Below are positions 25,367 through 35,744 of a stretch of 48,317 nucleotides of DNA, one piece after another. The position numbers were made by a program, and so were the translations under genes. The notes beneath the pieces are model-generated. The model did no database searches and was not told where the DNA came from. It saw only the letters and a list, made by a program, of their open reading frames with translations. The DNA is taken from positions 1 to 48,317 of the forward strand of contig UQCR01000044.1 of NCBI GenBank assembly GCA_900539655.1. Direction: 5' to 3'. The first letter of the stretch is position 1. Each line of letters starts with the position of its first letter. Origin of the DNA: an uncultured Robinsoniella sp. (GTDB taxonomy: Bacteria > Bacillota > Clostridia > Lachnospirales > Lachnospiraceae).

Positions 25367-28300
25367 ATGAATAGGAGAAAAGAACAGGTAAACATTTTTA
25401 TTGCAGTCTTATTAGTTGTCAGTATGCTGCTGCCTTCGTTAAGCGCAGCAGCGAGAGAAAAGAGTTTAGTGGAAACCGGAGAAGAAAATGTAGTTGATGT
25501 AACGGAATATGGGGCAGACCCAACCGGAGTAAAGGATAGTGCGCAGGCGGTCTGGGATGCATTGCAGGCAGCTAAGGAAATGGAAAAAAACGGGAACTCC
25601 GTGACGCTGTATTTTCCGAAAGGTGAATACCACATATATAAAGATAAAGCTCAGGTTAGAGAATATCACACTTCTAATACAAACAGTATTCAAAGCCCTC
25701 AAAAGACAATTGGCATATTAATTGACGGCCATGAGAACTTAACAGTCGAGGGAAATGATTCCTTATTTATGATGCATGGGAACATGATGGCGCTTGCAGT
25801 AGTAGATTCTGAAAATGTTACGCTGCAGAATTTTTCATGGGATTTTGCTGTACCCACAGTTTCGGAAATGACTATAACAGAGATGGGGACGGAAGATGGC
25901 AGACAGTATACCGATTTCTTTATTCCCTCATGTTTCCCGTTTGAAATTAAAGGAAATACCCTTGAATGGCAGAGTGAGCCAAGTCCATATACCGGAGAGT
26001 ATTACTGGAAAGAAACTGGAATCCACAATGCATATTCTATTGTTGCCCATCAGCCAGAAGAAGAAATGACGAGGGCATATTTTACTTCTGACTCACCATT
26101 TAGCAACGTATCGGGGATAACCCGGTTAAGTGATACAAAAGTAAGAATCACTTATCAGTCAGGAAGACCTGCCATGCAGAAGATGGGGATGATTTTAGAA
26201 CTGGCAAGCAGCGCTTATCGTGAAACGGCAGGAGCACTGACCTGGGAAAGTAAAAATGTGCTGGTTCAGAATGTAGATGTACATTTTATGCATGGTTTTG
26301 GGTGGCTATTGCAGATGACCACAGACGTTACTTACAGAGAATGTAACTTTATGCCAAGAGAAAGATCCGGTCACTATACGGTAAGCTATGCCGATATTAT
26401 CCATGCATCCGGGGCGGCGGGAGAGATAAACATTGAAAATTGTAATTTCTCTAACTCTCATGATGATCCGATTAACCTGCATGGAACCTTTACCAGAGTC
26501 GATCAGAGGATAGATGACCATACGCTTTTGCTAAAATATATCCATACCCAGCAAGGTGGATTTCCACAGTACCATGCAGGTGACAAGGTTGCCTTCTTTA
26601 CCAGAGATACATTAGAATCTGTGGATGACGAGACTTTGTACACTGTTTCCGAAGTGGTATCCAATCCCGGGGAAAATGGTAACGATCTAAGGACTATGGT
26701 TATTCAATTTGAGGAGGCGCTTCCTACAGACTTATCCGGGCAGATTGGGGGACAGCCTAAGTTCGTTGCAGAAAATGTCACTTATGCTCCGGCAGTAACT
26801 GTTAAGGGATGCACCTTTAAGAATGTGCCAACCAGAGGAATATTATGTACCACTAGAAACCCTGTCTTAATTGAAGATAATACTTTTTTAAATATGTCCA
26901 TGGCAACCATTTACTTATCCAATGATTCAAATGAATGGTACGAATCCGGACCAATCCGGAACATGACCATCCGGAATAATACGTTCTACATTAAAAATAT
27001 CGGAAGAACCTCATGGGAATATGCTCCGGCAATTTATTTCCACCCGGTTACCAAAGGCGGAGGGCTGCCGTCTGAGAATAATCCGATCCATAAAAACATT
27101 AATATTGAGGGTAATACGTTCCATATGGATACCGATACGGTAGTAAAAGCGGAGAGCGTAGAGAACCTGACCATCCGGAATAATAAAATTCTGAGAACAG
27201 ATCCCAAGATCCAAATTCAGATTGAATCGCCTCAAAATTCAGTAAACCTGGGTGAAACAGAGAAAATAATTATGACCTCTTCCGGGGATAAGCATGAAAG
27301 AGCCCAGGACAATGTATATGAGTTCACAAAATGTAAGAATGTACTGATAGAAGGAAATACGTACGATGATGGCTTAAAGCTGTATGCAGTAAAGCATCCT
27401 GGAATGTCGGATGAGAATCTGATAATTCGGGATAAAGAGATTAAAATGGTGACAGACAGGAACCAGCCGGCGGCTGATCCGGTTGGAAATATTCACTATG
27501 CCAGTACAAATCCTGATATTATATCTGTAGATGATAATGGAACGATAACTGGGAAAGCCAATGGCAGTTCTCAGATATTTGCCTATTACGAATGGAACGG
27601 AACCATAATAAAGTCAAATTCACTGGAACTGACGGCTGGAAACGGCACATCGCCGGATGATGTATCCATAACTATTGAGGGAGAAGATAATCTCCTTTTG
27701 AATGAGGACAACCTGGATGGTGAAAACAGGATATATCAATTTCATGCAGACACGGACAAGGAAGTGGCAATTACCTGGTCTGTGACGGATTTAAAGACAG
27801 ATGAAGAATCGGATACGGCCTCAATTGATGAAAATGGTTTATTAACAGCCCATAAAAGCGGTATTATCTGGGTCAATGCTTTGGCTGGAAATAGCAGAGC
27901 AAGAAAAGCAGTAATTATTGTGCTGCAAAATCCAGATACCCTGAATAAGCAGTTTTCTATTATTAGAGAAGATAAAAATAACTATACGCTGACTCAAGAC
28001 GGCGTAACAATCGATCTGCAGGCAGGGGATCTGTACCAGGTCACAGACAGCAATAATGTAAAGAATTTATTTTTATATGATATACCAGAATCCATTAACA
28101 AAGAGCATATGCGGACTGTTGTAAAGGCAGATAATCTTCCTGTAAAAGAAGGGGGACAGTGGGATACCGGTTCTTTTATCCTGTATCAGGACGACGATAA
28201 TTATGTAACTATCGGAAAGAAGTCTCATTATGATGGCATAGCCTCTGTAGTTGAGAATAATGGGACGGCTGTTGAAACGGGAGGAAATGCATCTGAAAAT

Positions 28301-31300
28301 GACGTTTCTACTGTGTATCTGGGATTTACAAAAACAGAGTCAGGAATTTCTCTGGATTACAGGCTGGAAGATGGAACATGGCAGCATGTAACGGATATCA
28401 CAGAAGTACCTCTGAGTGATTCATTTAAAGTCGGATTTGCAGGGTGGGAGACCAATGACAGAGGAAAAACAATTACTTTCTCCGGACTCAAAGCAGGGGA
28501 TGCGTCACTTTCTTATGAAGAAGTGGAGGCATTAGAGCCGGTACCCTTAACCGGGGGTGTTAATCAAAGTCCAGCCGCAGTAAATGCGTCATTTCTTGAA
28601 CAAAGCTATCAAATTGGTGATACAGTCAGGATCAGCTACGATTTTGAAGATCCAGACGGAGACAATGAGGGAGAATCGCTTTATCGATGGAATTATACCG
28701 GCAGTGGTAAAACGGTTATCACGTCTGAACCATCTATTGAGGCAGAACAGGCTGGTGTATTGACCTGCCAAATTTATCCTGTTGATCAGTATGGGATTCC
28801 AGGGGAACCGGTATCCGTGGAAACATTAGTTGGAGAAGGCGAAGGAACTACGGAATTAAAATCCTTAAAGATAAACGGGCAGCAGCTTTATAAAAAGGGC
28901 GGGGAGCAGAAGGAATTTACAATTAATATTCCGGCTGGACTAAAAAAAGCTGAGTTATCGTATGAGTCCGTACATAACGGCGCTGGCATGACAGAGATTA
29001 CCAGAAATGGTACCCTTTTAGAAGGAGTAATAAAGAATTCAGATGATATCGTAATCCCAATAGAAGACGGCGATATCTATACGGTCAGGCGAAGTGATAC
29101 GGAACTATATGTAATTCACATAAGATTAATTCAGGACAATAGCACCCAGATCGAACGTATTTCATTGGAGGAATTAGGATTTACAGAACAACAGCCTGTG
29201 GATAAGAGTTACTTTCTGAATGCAGATGCGTCCGTGGGCAGCGCAACCCTTGTAATAAATGCAGATGACAGTATTATTGGAAAGGTGAAAGTGCTGGATG
29301 GGGAATACCGCAAAGAACTGGATTTAAAAAAGGATGGGGATACCTGGTCTGTACCGGTATCATTTGCAAATGGATTAAATTCTTATTATATCCAGGTAAC
29401 TGCAAAAGACGGTGTTACGATGAAACAGCATATGGTCCATGTAAATTACGAAGCAGATACGAAAGCACTCCTGGCCGGAATTCAAATTAATGGAACAGCA
29501 CTGGAAGAGTTTGAGACAGATCGGTTACAATACCTGACCACTCTGGAAGAGGGTATAGCGGCACTTCAAGTGAGTACGGTGCCAAATGCAGGAGCAGATA
29601 CAAAGATTGTGATCAATAATGAAATAACCCAGGGAAATGAGGCTGTATCTTCCCAGCTGCAAAAGGGTGAAAATCTGGTTGAAATTATTGTAACGGCACC
29701 AGATGGAATTAATAAGGCAATTTACAGATTAAAGGCAATTCTTCCGTACAGAGAAAATGTAAAGACAGAGGAAATTTCGCTGGATGGGAAGAATGTTGTG
29801 GAAACGTTTGCAGGAGAAAACGCCATAACAGAATATATTTCGGGAGATACCGTAAAGGTTAAGGCGATTGCCCAGGACAATGGAGCTAAGGTGGAGCTGG
29901 CATGCGGGGATCAGAAAGCGGAAGGAATCCAGTCGGCTAGAGGAGAATTTAACGTATACAGGCAAAATTCACAGATAACGGTGAAAGTGACGGCACGGGA
30001 TGGAAAAACCACAGATGAGAAAGTGATAAACCTGAAAAAAGCGGAGTATCTGTCAGATCTCACCTATGAACCAGGGGCAACTGTTGGATATGGGGAGATA
30101 CAAAAGGACAAATCATCTTCCGGTAATGCACTCAGGCTGGCAAATGATCAGGGAAATACCGTTGTTTTCCAAAAAGGAATCGGAACACATGCAGAATCTG
30201 TTATTGAATATAACATATCAGGCAAGGAATATGAAAAGCTGGAGGGCTATGCAGGAATTGACTATGCCCAGTATCATGCAGATTATGGAAGTGTACAATT
30301 CCAGATATTTGTGGATGGAGAAAAGAAATTTGACAGTGGGGTAATGCTGCAGAAGTCTCCCATGAAAAAAATTGATCTGGAGATAAAAGGGGCATCCAGA
30401 ATAACTTTAAAAGCACTGGCTGGTGAAAATAACTGGAATGACCATGCTGATTGGGCAGATATGAAAATGTTGTCCGAATTCAAAGAACAGCCAATCACAG
30501 AGTTTAATCAAACCATTCAGCAGCCGGAACATGGAAGTATTACCTCCAGCGTAGAAGGGACAAAATTAAAACAGGGAAGCAGTGTAACTTTCACTTTTAC
30601 ACCGGAAGCAGGCTATCGTCTGAAAAGTGCCGCTGTAAATGGAGACTTGGTCAAACCGGAGAACAATAGTTACACCATAGAAAATGTGGACAGGGATATT
30701 ACGGTGTCGGCAGTATATGAGCAGATACCAGTAAGGGAATATACTGTGGCCTTTGAATCAAATGGAGGGAGTAAGGTAGAGAATCAGAAGGTTTTGGAAA
30801 ATGATAAAATATCACGGCCGGCTGATCCCGTTCGAAACGGCTATACATTTGGGGGCTGGTATACAGATGCCTCATTGACATCAGACTGGAATTTTGAGTC
30901 AGACAGAATCAAGACAGATACCACACTCTATGCAAAATGGATAAAGGATGTCATTCCGTCACCGATAAAAGTCAATAAAATCACACTTAATCGTAAATCA
31001 GTTACGTTGGCGGTAAAAGACAGTATGAAGCTTTCGGCAAGTGTGCTGCCTGGAAATGCAGGGGATAAAACAGTCACCTGGAGTTCGTCCGACAATAAAG
31101 TGGCAGTGGTAGACAGCACAGGAAGGGTTACTGCAAAAGGTGCAGGGGAAGCAATAATTACCGTAACAGCAAAAGACGGCAGTAAAGTTAATGACAAATG
31201 CATCGTGAAAGTGGGATACAACATCACATATAAATTAAACAAGGGGACGAATGCACCAGCCAATCAATCCATTTATACCAGTGACCAATCCCTGGCATTA

Positions 31301-31711
31301 AAAAAACCGGGCAGAAAAGGCTATCAGTTCTCAGGATGGTACAGGGACAGGAAATATAAGAAGAAGATAACCAGAATTTCAAAAGGAACAAAGGGAAATC
31401 TAACGCTCTATGCAAAATGGTCCAAAGTAAAAACAGGAAAAGTAGAGAAGCTGGAATTGACCGCTAAAAAGAAAGGAAAATTAAAAGTAAGTTTCAAAAA
31501 AGCGACCAAAGCTTCCGGCTATCAAATCGTATACGCAACTAATAAGAAATTCAAAAAATCCCGTAAATTAGATGTCAAACAGACATCAAAGACAATTGGC
31601 AAATTGAAAAAAGACAGCTATTATGTTAAGGTACGGGCATATAAAATGGATTCAAATGGCAAGAGAGTGTACGGCAAATACAGCCTGGTTAAGCGTGTGA
31701 AGATTAAATAA
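25367..31711 (+). CDS. Giant secreted GH110-type alpha-1,3-galactosidase with NPCBM, Ig-like and InlB modules
   Basis: Secreted enzyme of about 2114 residues. A signal peptide (to ~27) is followed by a right-handed beta-helix (~43-690) opening with DVTEYGADPTG. The stretch HASGAAGEINIENC leads into SHDDPINLHGTF with Asp366-Asp367, which I recognise as the GH110 signature; GH110 enzymes remove alpha-1,3-galactose from blood-group B or linear B antigens. Behind it come Big_2/Ig-like domains, a lectin-like beta-sandwich, cadherin-like domains (~1164-1255, ~1367-1460), NPCBM (~1560-1705, ending DHADWAD), repeat modules, an InlB repeat (~1790), Big_2 (~1867), a second InlB repeat and an FN3-like tail. 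There is no LPXTG. ATG 25367 follows AAAGGAGG. Subfamily (A or B) is undetermined. Confidence 0.85.
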   Translation: MNRRKEQVNIFIAVLLVVSMLLPSLSAAAREKSLVETGEENVVDVTEYGADPTGVKDSAQAVWDALQAAKEMEKNGNSVTLYFPKGEYHIYKDKAQVREYHTSNTNSIQSPQKTIGILIDGHENLTVEGNDSLFMMHGNMMALAVVDSENVTLQNFSWDFAVPTVSEMTITEMGTEDGRQYTDFFIPSCFPFEIKGNTLEWQSEPSPYTGEYYWKETGIHNAYSIVAHQPEEEMTRAYFTSDSPFSNVSGITRLSDTKVRITYQSGRPAMQKMGMILELASSAYRETAGALTWESKNVLVQNVDVHFMHGFGWLLQMTTDVTYRECNFMPRERSGHYTVSYADIIHASGAAGEINIENCNFSNSHDDPINLHGTFTRVDQRIDDHTLLLKYIHTQQGGFPQYHAGDKVAFFTRDTLESVDDETLYTVSEVVSNPGENGNDLRTMVIQFEEALPTDLSGQIGGQPKFVAENVTYAPAVTVKGCTFKNVPTRGILCTTRNPVLIEDNTFLNMSMATIYLSNDSNEWYESGPIRNMTIRNNTFYIKNIGRTSWEYAPAIYFHPVTKGGGLPSENNPIHKNINIEGNTFHMDTDTVVKAESVENLTIRNNKILRTDPKIQIQIESPQNSVNLGETEKIIMTSSGDKHERAQDNVYEFTKCKNVLIEGNTYDDGLKLYAVKHPGMSDENLIIRDKEIKMVTDRNQPAADPVGNIHYASTNPDIISVDDNGTITGKANGSSQIFAYYEWNGTIIKSNSLELTAGNGTSPDDVSITIEGEDNLLLNEDNLDGENRIYQFHADTDKEVAITWSVTDLKTDEESDTASIDENGLLTAHKSGIIWVNALAGNSRARKAVIIVLQNPDTLNKQFSIIREDKNNYTLTQDGVTIDLQAGDLYQVTDSNNVKNLFLYDIPESINKEHMRTVVKADNLPVKEGGQWDTGSFILYQDDDNYVTIGKKSHYDGIASVVENNGTAVETGGNASENDVSTVYLGFTKTESGISLDYRLEDGTWQHVTDITEVPLSDSFKVGFAGWETNDRGKTITFSGLKAGDASLSYEEVEALEPVPLTGGVNQSPAAVNASFLEQSYQIGDTVRISYDFEDPDGDNEGESLYRWNYTGSGKTVITSEPSIEAEQAGVLTCQIYPVDQYGIPGEPVSVETLVGEGEGTTELKSLKINGQQLYKKGGEQKEFTINIPAGLKKAELSYESVHNGAGMTEITRNGTLLEGVIKNSDDIVIPIEDGDIYTVRRSDTELYVIHIRLIQDNSTQIERISLEELGFTEQQPVDKSYFLNADASVGSATLVINADDSIIGKVKVLDGEYRKELDLKKDGDTWSVPVSFANGLNSYYIQVTAKDGVTMKQHMVHVNYEADTKALLAGIQINGTALEEFETDRLQYLTTLEEGIAALQVSTVPNAGADTKIVINNEITQGNEAVSSQLQKGENLVEIIVTAPDGINKAIYRLKAILPYRENVKTEEISLDGKNVVETFAGENAITEYISGDTVKVKAIAQDNGAKVELACGDQKAEGIQSARGEFNVYRQNSQITVKVTARDGKTTDEKVINLKKAEYLSDLTYEPGATVGYGEIQKDKSSSGNALRLANDQGNTVVFQKGIGTHAESVIEYNISGKEYEKLEGYAGIDYAQYHADYGSVQFQIFVDGEKKFDSGVMLQKSPMKKIDLEIKGASRITLKALAGENNWNDHADWADMKMLSEFKEQPITEFNQTIQQPEHGSITSSVEGTKLKQGSSVTFTFTPEAGYRLKSAAVNGDLVKPENNSYTIENVDRDITVSAVYEQIPVREYTVAFESNGGSKVENQKVLENDKISRPADPVRNGYTFGGWYTDASLTSDWNFESDRIKTDTTLYAKWIKDVIPSPIKVNKITLNRKSVTLAVKDSMKLSASVLPGNAGDKTVTWSSSDNKVAVVDSTGRVTAKGAGEAIITVTAKDGSKVNDKCIVKVGYNITYKLNKGTNAPANQSIYTSDQSLALKKPGRKGYQFSGWYRDRKYKKKITRISKGTKGNLTLYAKWSKVKTGKVEKLELTAKKKGKLKVSFKKATKASGYQIVYATNKKFKKSRKLDVKQTSKTIGKLKKDSYYVKVRAYKMDSNGKRVYGKYSLVKRVKIK

Positions 31712-31741
31712 GAAAGTTTGTCAGAGATTTGTGTAAATAAA

Positions 31742-31781
31742 AATGCCATAAAATAACTAACACAGGTTATTTTATGGCATT
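31742..31781. terminator. Bidirectional terminator between convergent genes
   Basis: A 16-bp perfect stem, AATGCCATAAAATAAC (31742-31757) with GTTATTTTATGGCATT (31766-31781), encloses an 8-nt loop and is flanked by A and T runs. It lies between the giant enzyme and the convergent HExxH gene and overlaps the last codons of the latter, so it can serve both. Confidence 0.85.
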
Positions 31782-33992
31782 TTCCCATGTGGTTTCAGAC
31801 TCCCACTTGTCAGTATCAAAAATATTCCTCAAAAACCGGCTCATATATTCCAGCTTCCTTTTTAGTGCCGGATATTGAAAATAATCAATGCCCTGTGGAT
31901 GCATCGCATTTTCCATAATCCGCGCCCGGTCTTCTGAAGGGAAGCTCTTGGAGTAATAATCAATAAAATAAACGTTATCACTCTTTGAAGCAGCAGTAAA
32001 GTCAAGGTTTTTCCGGTCTTCATTTGTCCGGTAGTTGTAATCGTAAGAGAAACCGGAAGGATTCAGCTGATTGAATATATCATCGTCATAGTCATTCAGA
32101 CCTAATTTCGGTGCCGTAATTTTAGCAAACCGATCTATGGCATGGCTGATCTCATGATAAATTGTGCTTTCCAGACTGCTGAAATTAGAGGTATTCAGAA
32201 CAAGATACTGGCTGCCTTCTTCATAAAAGTAGACACCGTTGGCATGGTCCGGATTATCATTTCCCACAGTGTTGAAATTACCGGCAATATAGATTTCCAG
32301 TTCTCCTGTCTCTGGTGTATGCAACTGCCTGAAAAAGTCATCGGGATAGGAAGACAGGGCTTTTTCTAACAACGTCAGGCTTTCTTTCAACAAACGGGTT
32401 TGATAAACAGGTTCTGCATGGTATCCCGGAAAATCTCTTTTACATTCATCGGCAAGGAAAATGTTCACGCCGTACTTATCCCCAAGTACCCGGGCGCGGT
32501 CTTTCAATGCCTGGATTCCTTTTAGGTCAGGCTGTTCAGCAGAATAGTATTTTGCGGAATAATCCGTTGTATTCCGGGTGAGTTCCGTGCTTTGGTTCAG
32601 ATCCCAGAGAACAATATGTGAGTAGTTGTGTTTAAACTGGAAAGCCGCCATATGAATAGAAGGCAGATAAACCAAGTCTTGAGGAGATCCTGCAAAGGAT
32701 TCTTCTTCCGATTGTAGGGAGAAGGAGGTTCTATATGTATTTTTTCCTGTATTCAGGTCGTAATAGTAGAGACTACAGGTTCCGTATCCGGACGTTTCTT
32801 CTATGGAATTTTGCACAGACGTAAGAGCTAGTTTATTATCCAGATCGAAGATAAGGTTTCCATATGCAAGGGAGTCATCCAGTATAAGCTCCCGGATTTG
32901 CGGCGTCCGTCCCGAAATCTGATAGAGTGCTTCCATTAACCCGTCCTGGTAAAGGGCTCCAAAGGAATCATTAATGGAAGTGAGTTGTATGCTGCCGGAA
33001 ATGCTTCGAAGAATTTCGTTGGATGAAATGTCTATAAAATTTGTGACATAAGCATTCCCTTCATTTCCTGTTCCGCTGACCACCAGTATTTTTTCGGAGG
33101 AAAGCAGGTGCTGCGTAGTACAGAAATTATTTTCTGTCAGACCGCTTTTCAATGTGCGCAATGCCCCGTCAGCGGTAGAAAGCTCCTTCAGTCCGGATCC
33201 GTCGGTAGCAAAATAATAAATCAATTTCTTATCCTTTGTAATCAGAGGGGTGCGTATACAGGGTTCAGGCAGACTTATACGCTGTGTTTCTGTCAGCTGG
33301 CTGTTTAGATAGATAAACTCCTGTGATGCACTGTCATATAAGCGGAGTTCTTGTTCGGAAACGGTAATATTCTGCTTATCAAGATGAATTGCCCCCGTAA
33401 TGGAATTTGTATGGAGCGCTTTATTGGTAAGAGGATCGTAGAGATAGAGTTTAAGTGCATTATGATCCTGCTGGATTACAAGCAATTGATCCTGAAATGG
33501 AAGCAGCATCTGGTCTGTGTATTCTTTCTGAAAAGGATAATCCAGGTCTGACACACTGCCGCTTTCATTGAGAGGGGTGCCATGAGGGATTACTGGAACC
33601 TGCTCTTCTGTGGACTCCTCGGTCTCTTTTGAAGACGGCTGTTCCGTCTCCTGTGTATCAGGCGTGTCGGAGAGACTGGATTCAGGAGTTCGGAGGCTTG
33701 GAAGTTTGGACCAGGGGGAGTTGTTCTTCATTCCGGGAAATGACAGCGAGGCAGTACCGGCATCCGGCAGGGCAGCGGCTAAAACTGGCAAGTGCAGGTG
33801 CGGCTGTACGGATAGGATAGGCCGGGCTGCTAAAGCAGAGGAAGGAGAAGCCACTGATATGTGCTCTGGAGAAGCTGCTGAAACAAAGGTGGAAGAAGAC
33901 GCTAAAACAGAGGCAGCAGAAAATTGCTGCCCGCAGGCTAAGGGTATGAAACAGATTGTAAGGATACATAGTCGGGTTACTCTTTTTTTCAT
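31767..33992 (-). CDS. Exported protein with HExxH metallopeptidase-like motif
   Basis: Protein of 741 residues. A signal peptide (~1-28) is followed by a low-complexity Ser/Ala/Pro/Glu-rich stalk to about residue 140. A beta-propeller-like region (~150-470) contains repeated strand patterns such as LYLYDPLTNKALHT and LYYYDLNTGKNTY. The C-terminal third has YHEISHAIDRF with HEISH at 613-617, a zinc-peptidase motif of gluzincin type, with candidate third ligands in a downstream NEDRKN segment. The closest known shape is the anthrax lethal factor-like C-terminal domain, but I cannot assign the family. It lies 14 bp behind the histidine kinase gene, as the last gene of the RR/ABC/HK operon. The upstream ribosome binding site is weak. 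Confidence 0.75.
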   Translation of the reverse strand: MKKRVTRLCILTICFIPLACGQQFSAASVLASSSTFVSAASPEHISVASPSSALAARPILSVQPHLHLPVLAAALPDAGTASLSFPGMKNNSPWSKLPSLRTPESSLSDTPDTQETEQPSSKETEESTEEQVPVIPHGTPLNESGSVSDLDYPFQKEYTDQMLLPFQDQLLVIQQDHNALKLYLYDPLTNKALHTNSITGAIHLDKQNITVSEQELRLYDSASQEFIYLNSQLTETQRISLPEPCIRTPLITKDKKLIYYFATDGSGLKELSTADGALRTLKSGLTENNFCTTQHLLSSEKILVVSGTGNEGNAYVTNFIDISSNEILRSISGSIQLTSINDSFGALYQDGLMEALYQISGRTPQIRELILDDSLAYGNLIFDLDNKLALTSVQNSIEETSGYGTCSLYYYDLNTGKNTYRTSFSLQSEEESFAGSPQDLVYLPSIHMAAFQFKHNYSHIVLWDLNQSTELTRNTTDYSAKYYSAEQPDLKGIQALKDRARVLGDKYGVNIFLADECKRDFPGYHAEPVYQTRLLKESLTLLEKALSSYPDDFFRQLHTPETGELEIYIAGNFNTVGNDNPDHANGVYFYEEGSQYLVLNTSNFSSLESTIYHEISHAIDRFAKITAPKLGLNDYDDDIFNQLNPSGFSYDYNYRTNEDRKNLDFTAASKSDNVYFIDYYSKSFPSEDRARIMENAMHPQGIDYFQYPALKRKLEYMSRFLRNIFDTDKWESETTWENAIK

Positions 33993-34006
33993 ATCATCAC
34001 CATTAA

Positions 34007-34933
34007 TTAAATCATTTGTCCGCCTGTCTGGCTATTCAGCGCAAATTCTGTTACAATCTCAAAATGTCCTTCCCGGTATGAAGAGCACATAGTGCCGCCG
34101 GATTTTTGTGCAAGGGCCCTGGCGATATTTAAACCAAGCCCGGTATTAGTGTGGGATCTCGCCCGGTCTGATACGTAAGTGCGGTCAAATACCCGGGGAG
34201 CTTCATCAACTGAGATCAGGTCTGTATCATTAGAGAAAATAATGCGGATCCTGTTGTCCGATAATTTCAAATCAACATTCATACAGGATTTGGAATACTT
34301 CAGAGCATTTTGCGTAAGATTCGTAAAAATGCGGACAAGGGCATTGCGGTCCAAATTCAAAAGAGGGAGATTTTCCTCCAGATTCATCTGAACCTCTATC
34401 TGTTTCTTCTCAAAATCTTCATAAAATGCCAGTACTACTTCGCATAGTGTGTCATAAATATTCAGGGGGTTCGGGCTAAGCCGGTAGTCTTTTGAGTCAA
34501 TCAGTGACAGGTCATAAAAGCTTGTGATCAGAGACTGAAGTACTTTTGCCCGTTTACGGACGATTTCCACATAGAGCTTCTGCTCTGCCGGGGTGGTATC
34601 CGCATCATCCATCAGTTCCAGATATCCGATAATGGATGTAAGGGGTGTCCGAAGATCGTGGGAAATATTAGCGATTTCCTGGCGGAGCTTATGCTCTTTG
34701 GCTTCATAACCAATTCGAAGCTTTTGTTTTTCGTCTAATTCCAAATTAATGTCCACAAGAAAATGCTCCAGATCCTTATTCGGGACAGCCTGGTGGATGC
34801 GAAGGTTCGTATCCGCCATATCTTTCAGCTTATGAAACTGCTTTTTGGCATTTCTTATGCCATGGCGCAGGGAAAAGTAAAGAATGGCAAAAACGATGGC
34901 TGTTAACCCGGATATCACGCAGAATAAAGACAT
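34007..34933 (-). CDS. Sensor histidine kinase, single membrane anchor
   Basis: Kinase of 308 residues. One hydrophobic segment (~2-22) is followed by a short coiled linker, a HisKA box with SHDLRTPLTSIIGYLELM (His92), an N-box (FTNLTQNALKYS) and a G2-type box (GLGLNIARALAQKSGG), with an ATP-lid Asp in DLISVDEAPRVFDRTY. There is no extracellular sensor domain and apparently only one membrane span, so a signal must come through a partner, most simply the ABC permease 28 bp upstream or the exported HExxH protein downstream. It probably phosphorylates the OmpR-type regulator at the head of the operon. Confidence 0.92.
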   Translation of the reverse strand: MSLFCVISGLTAIVFAILYFSLRHGIRNAKKQFHKLKDMADTNLRIHQAVPNKDLEHFLVDINLELDEKQKLRIGYEAKEHKLRQEIANISHDLRTPLTSIIGYLELMDDADTTPAEQKLYVEIVRKRAKVLQSLITSFYDLSLIDSKDYRLSPNPLNIYDTLCEVVLAFYEDFEKKQIEVQMNLEENLPLLNLDRNALVRIFTNLTQNALKYSKSCMNVDLKLSDNRIRIIFSNDTDLISVDEAPRVFDRTYVSDRARSHTNTGLGLNIARALAQKSGGTMCSSYREGHFEIVTEFALNSQTGGQMI

Positions 34934-34961
34934 GTTTAACCTCCATTCCTTATATCAACCT

Positions 34962-35744
34962 CTATTTTACTTCTTTCTTTAGAAAACCTTTATAACCAAT
35001 ATACCCGAATATCAGAGAAAACACAATACCGACTATCCAGCACCGGAGCATTCCAGCCGGGGTATCCCAGACCATATTTAAGAGGTAGGCATCCTGCTGT
35101 TTCCCATATTCGTTGAAGATTCCCATTGGTAAGACAGAGACTACGGCCCGTGGCCACTCGTAAACATTTCCAATAATTTTCAGTAAATAATAAGGTGCGA
35201 AGTGTATCATACAAAACACAGCGATTATAGTACTGCTGCTATCAAATAGAAAAAACAGACAGTGAAACGTAACAAGTCCTGCTATCCAAAGAGGTATGGA
35301 GCCGATGATAGCCCGAATCAGGGCATAGAAGCTTTGGTTTCCGCTGTTTTCCATAGTCAGAAAGGAAGCTCCAATGATGACAAAAAATAAAAACAGAGTG
35401 ATTGCCATACACAGAATAATCTCCGTTATAAATTTTCCAAAATAAATGGAGAACCTTCCAGTCCCATAGGATACGGAATTTTTCAGTGTGTGGTTTTTGG
35501 ACTCCTCGCCAACAATTTGATTCGATATGAAGAAGGTAAAAACCATGGGCAGAACCATAGCGCTGATTACATTCATAAAGATAAAGTCTGTATTGGAGTA
35601 GGGAAAACCGGTACCAGCCAGATTCTTAATGGACAGAGTAAACAAGCAAAGCCCAATAAAAACAATAGAAAGAACAGCGGTAAATACGTAGAAAAAACGT
35701 TCACGGACTCCCCGGTATAATTCACTTCTGATATAGTTAATCAT
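34962..35744 (-). CDS. ABC-2 type transporter permease
   Basis: Membrane protein of about 260 residues with six hydrophobic spans and the overall pattern of ABC-2 family permeases found beside bacitracin/lantibiotic-resistance ATPases. The start at 35744 has GGGAGG eight bases upstream; an in-frame start fifteen codons earlier lies within the ATPase gene and lacks a site. The first codons overlap the end of the ATPase gene by 8 bp, so both subunits are coupled. Substrate unknown; export of, or resistance to, an antimicrobial peptide is the family-based guess. Confidence 0.88.
   Translation of the reverse strand: MINYIRSELYRGVRERFFYVFTAVLSIVFIGLCLFTLSIKNLAGTGFPYSNTDFIFMNVISAMVLPMVFTFFISNQIVGEESKNHTLKNSVSYGTGRFSIYFGKFITEIILCMAITLFLFFVIIGASFLTMENSGNQSFYALIRAIIGSIPLWIAGLVTFHCLFFLFDSSSTIIAVFCMIHFAPYYLLKIIGNVYEWPRAVVSVLPMGIFNEYGKQQDAYLLNMVWDTPAGMLRCWIVGIVFSLIFGYIGYKGFLKKEVK

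Noticed and set aside
33610..34092. 160-codon plus-strand ORF over the start of the HExxH gene
   Set aside because: It is rich in Ala, Glu and Gly because it mirrors the low-complexity stalk of the real gene; it has no ribosome binding site.
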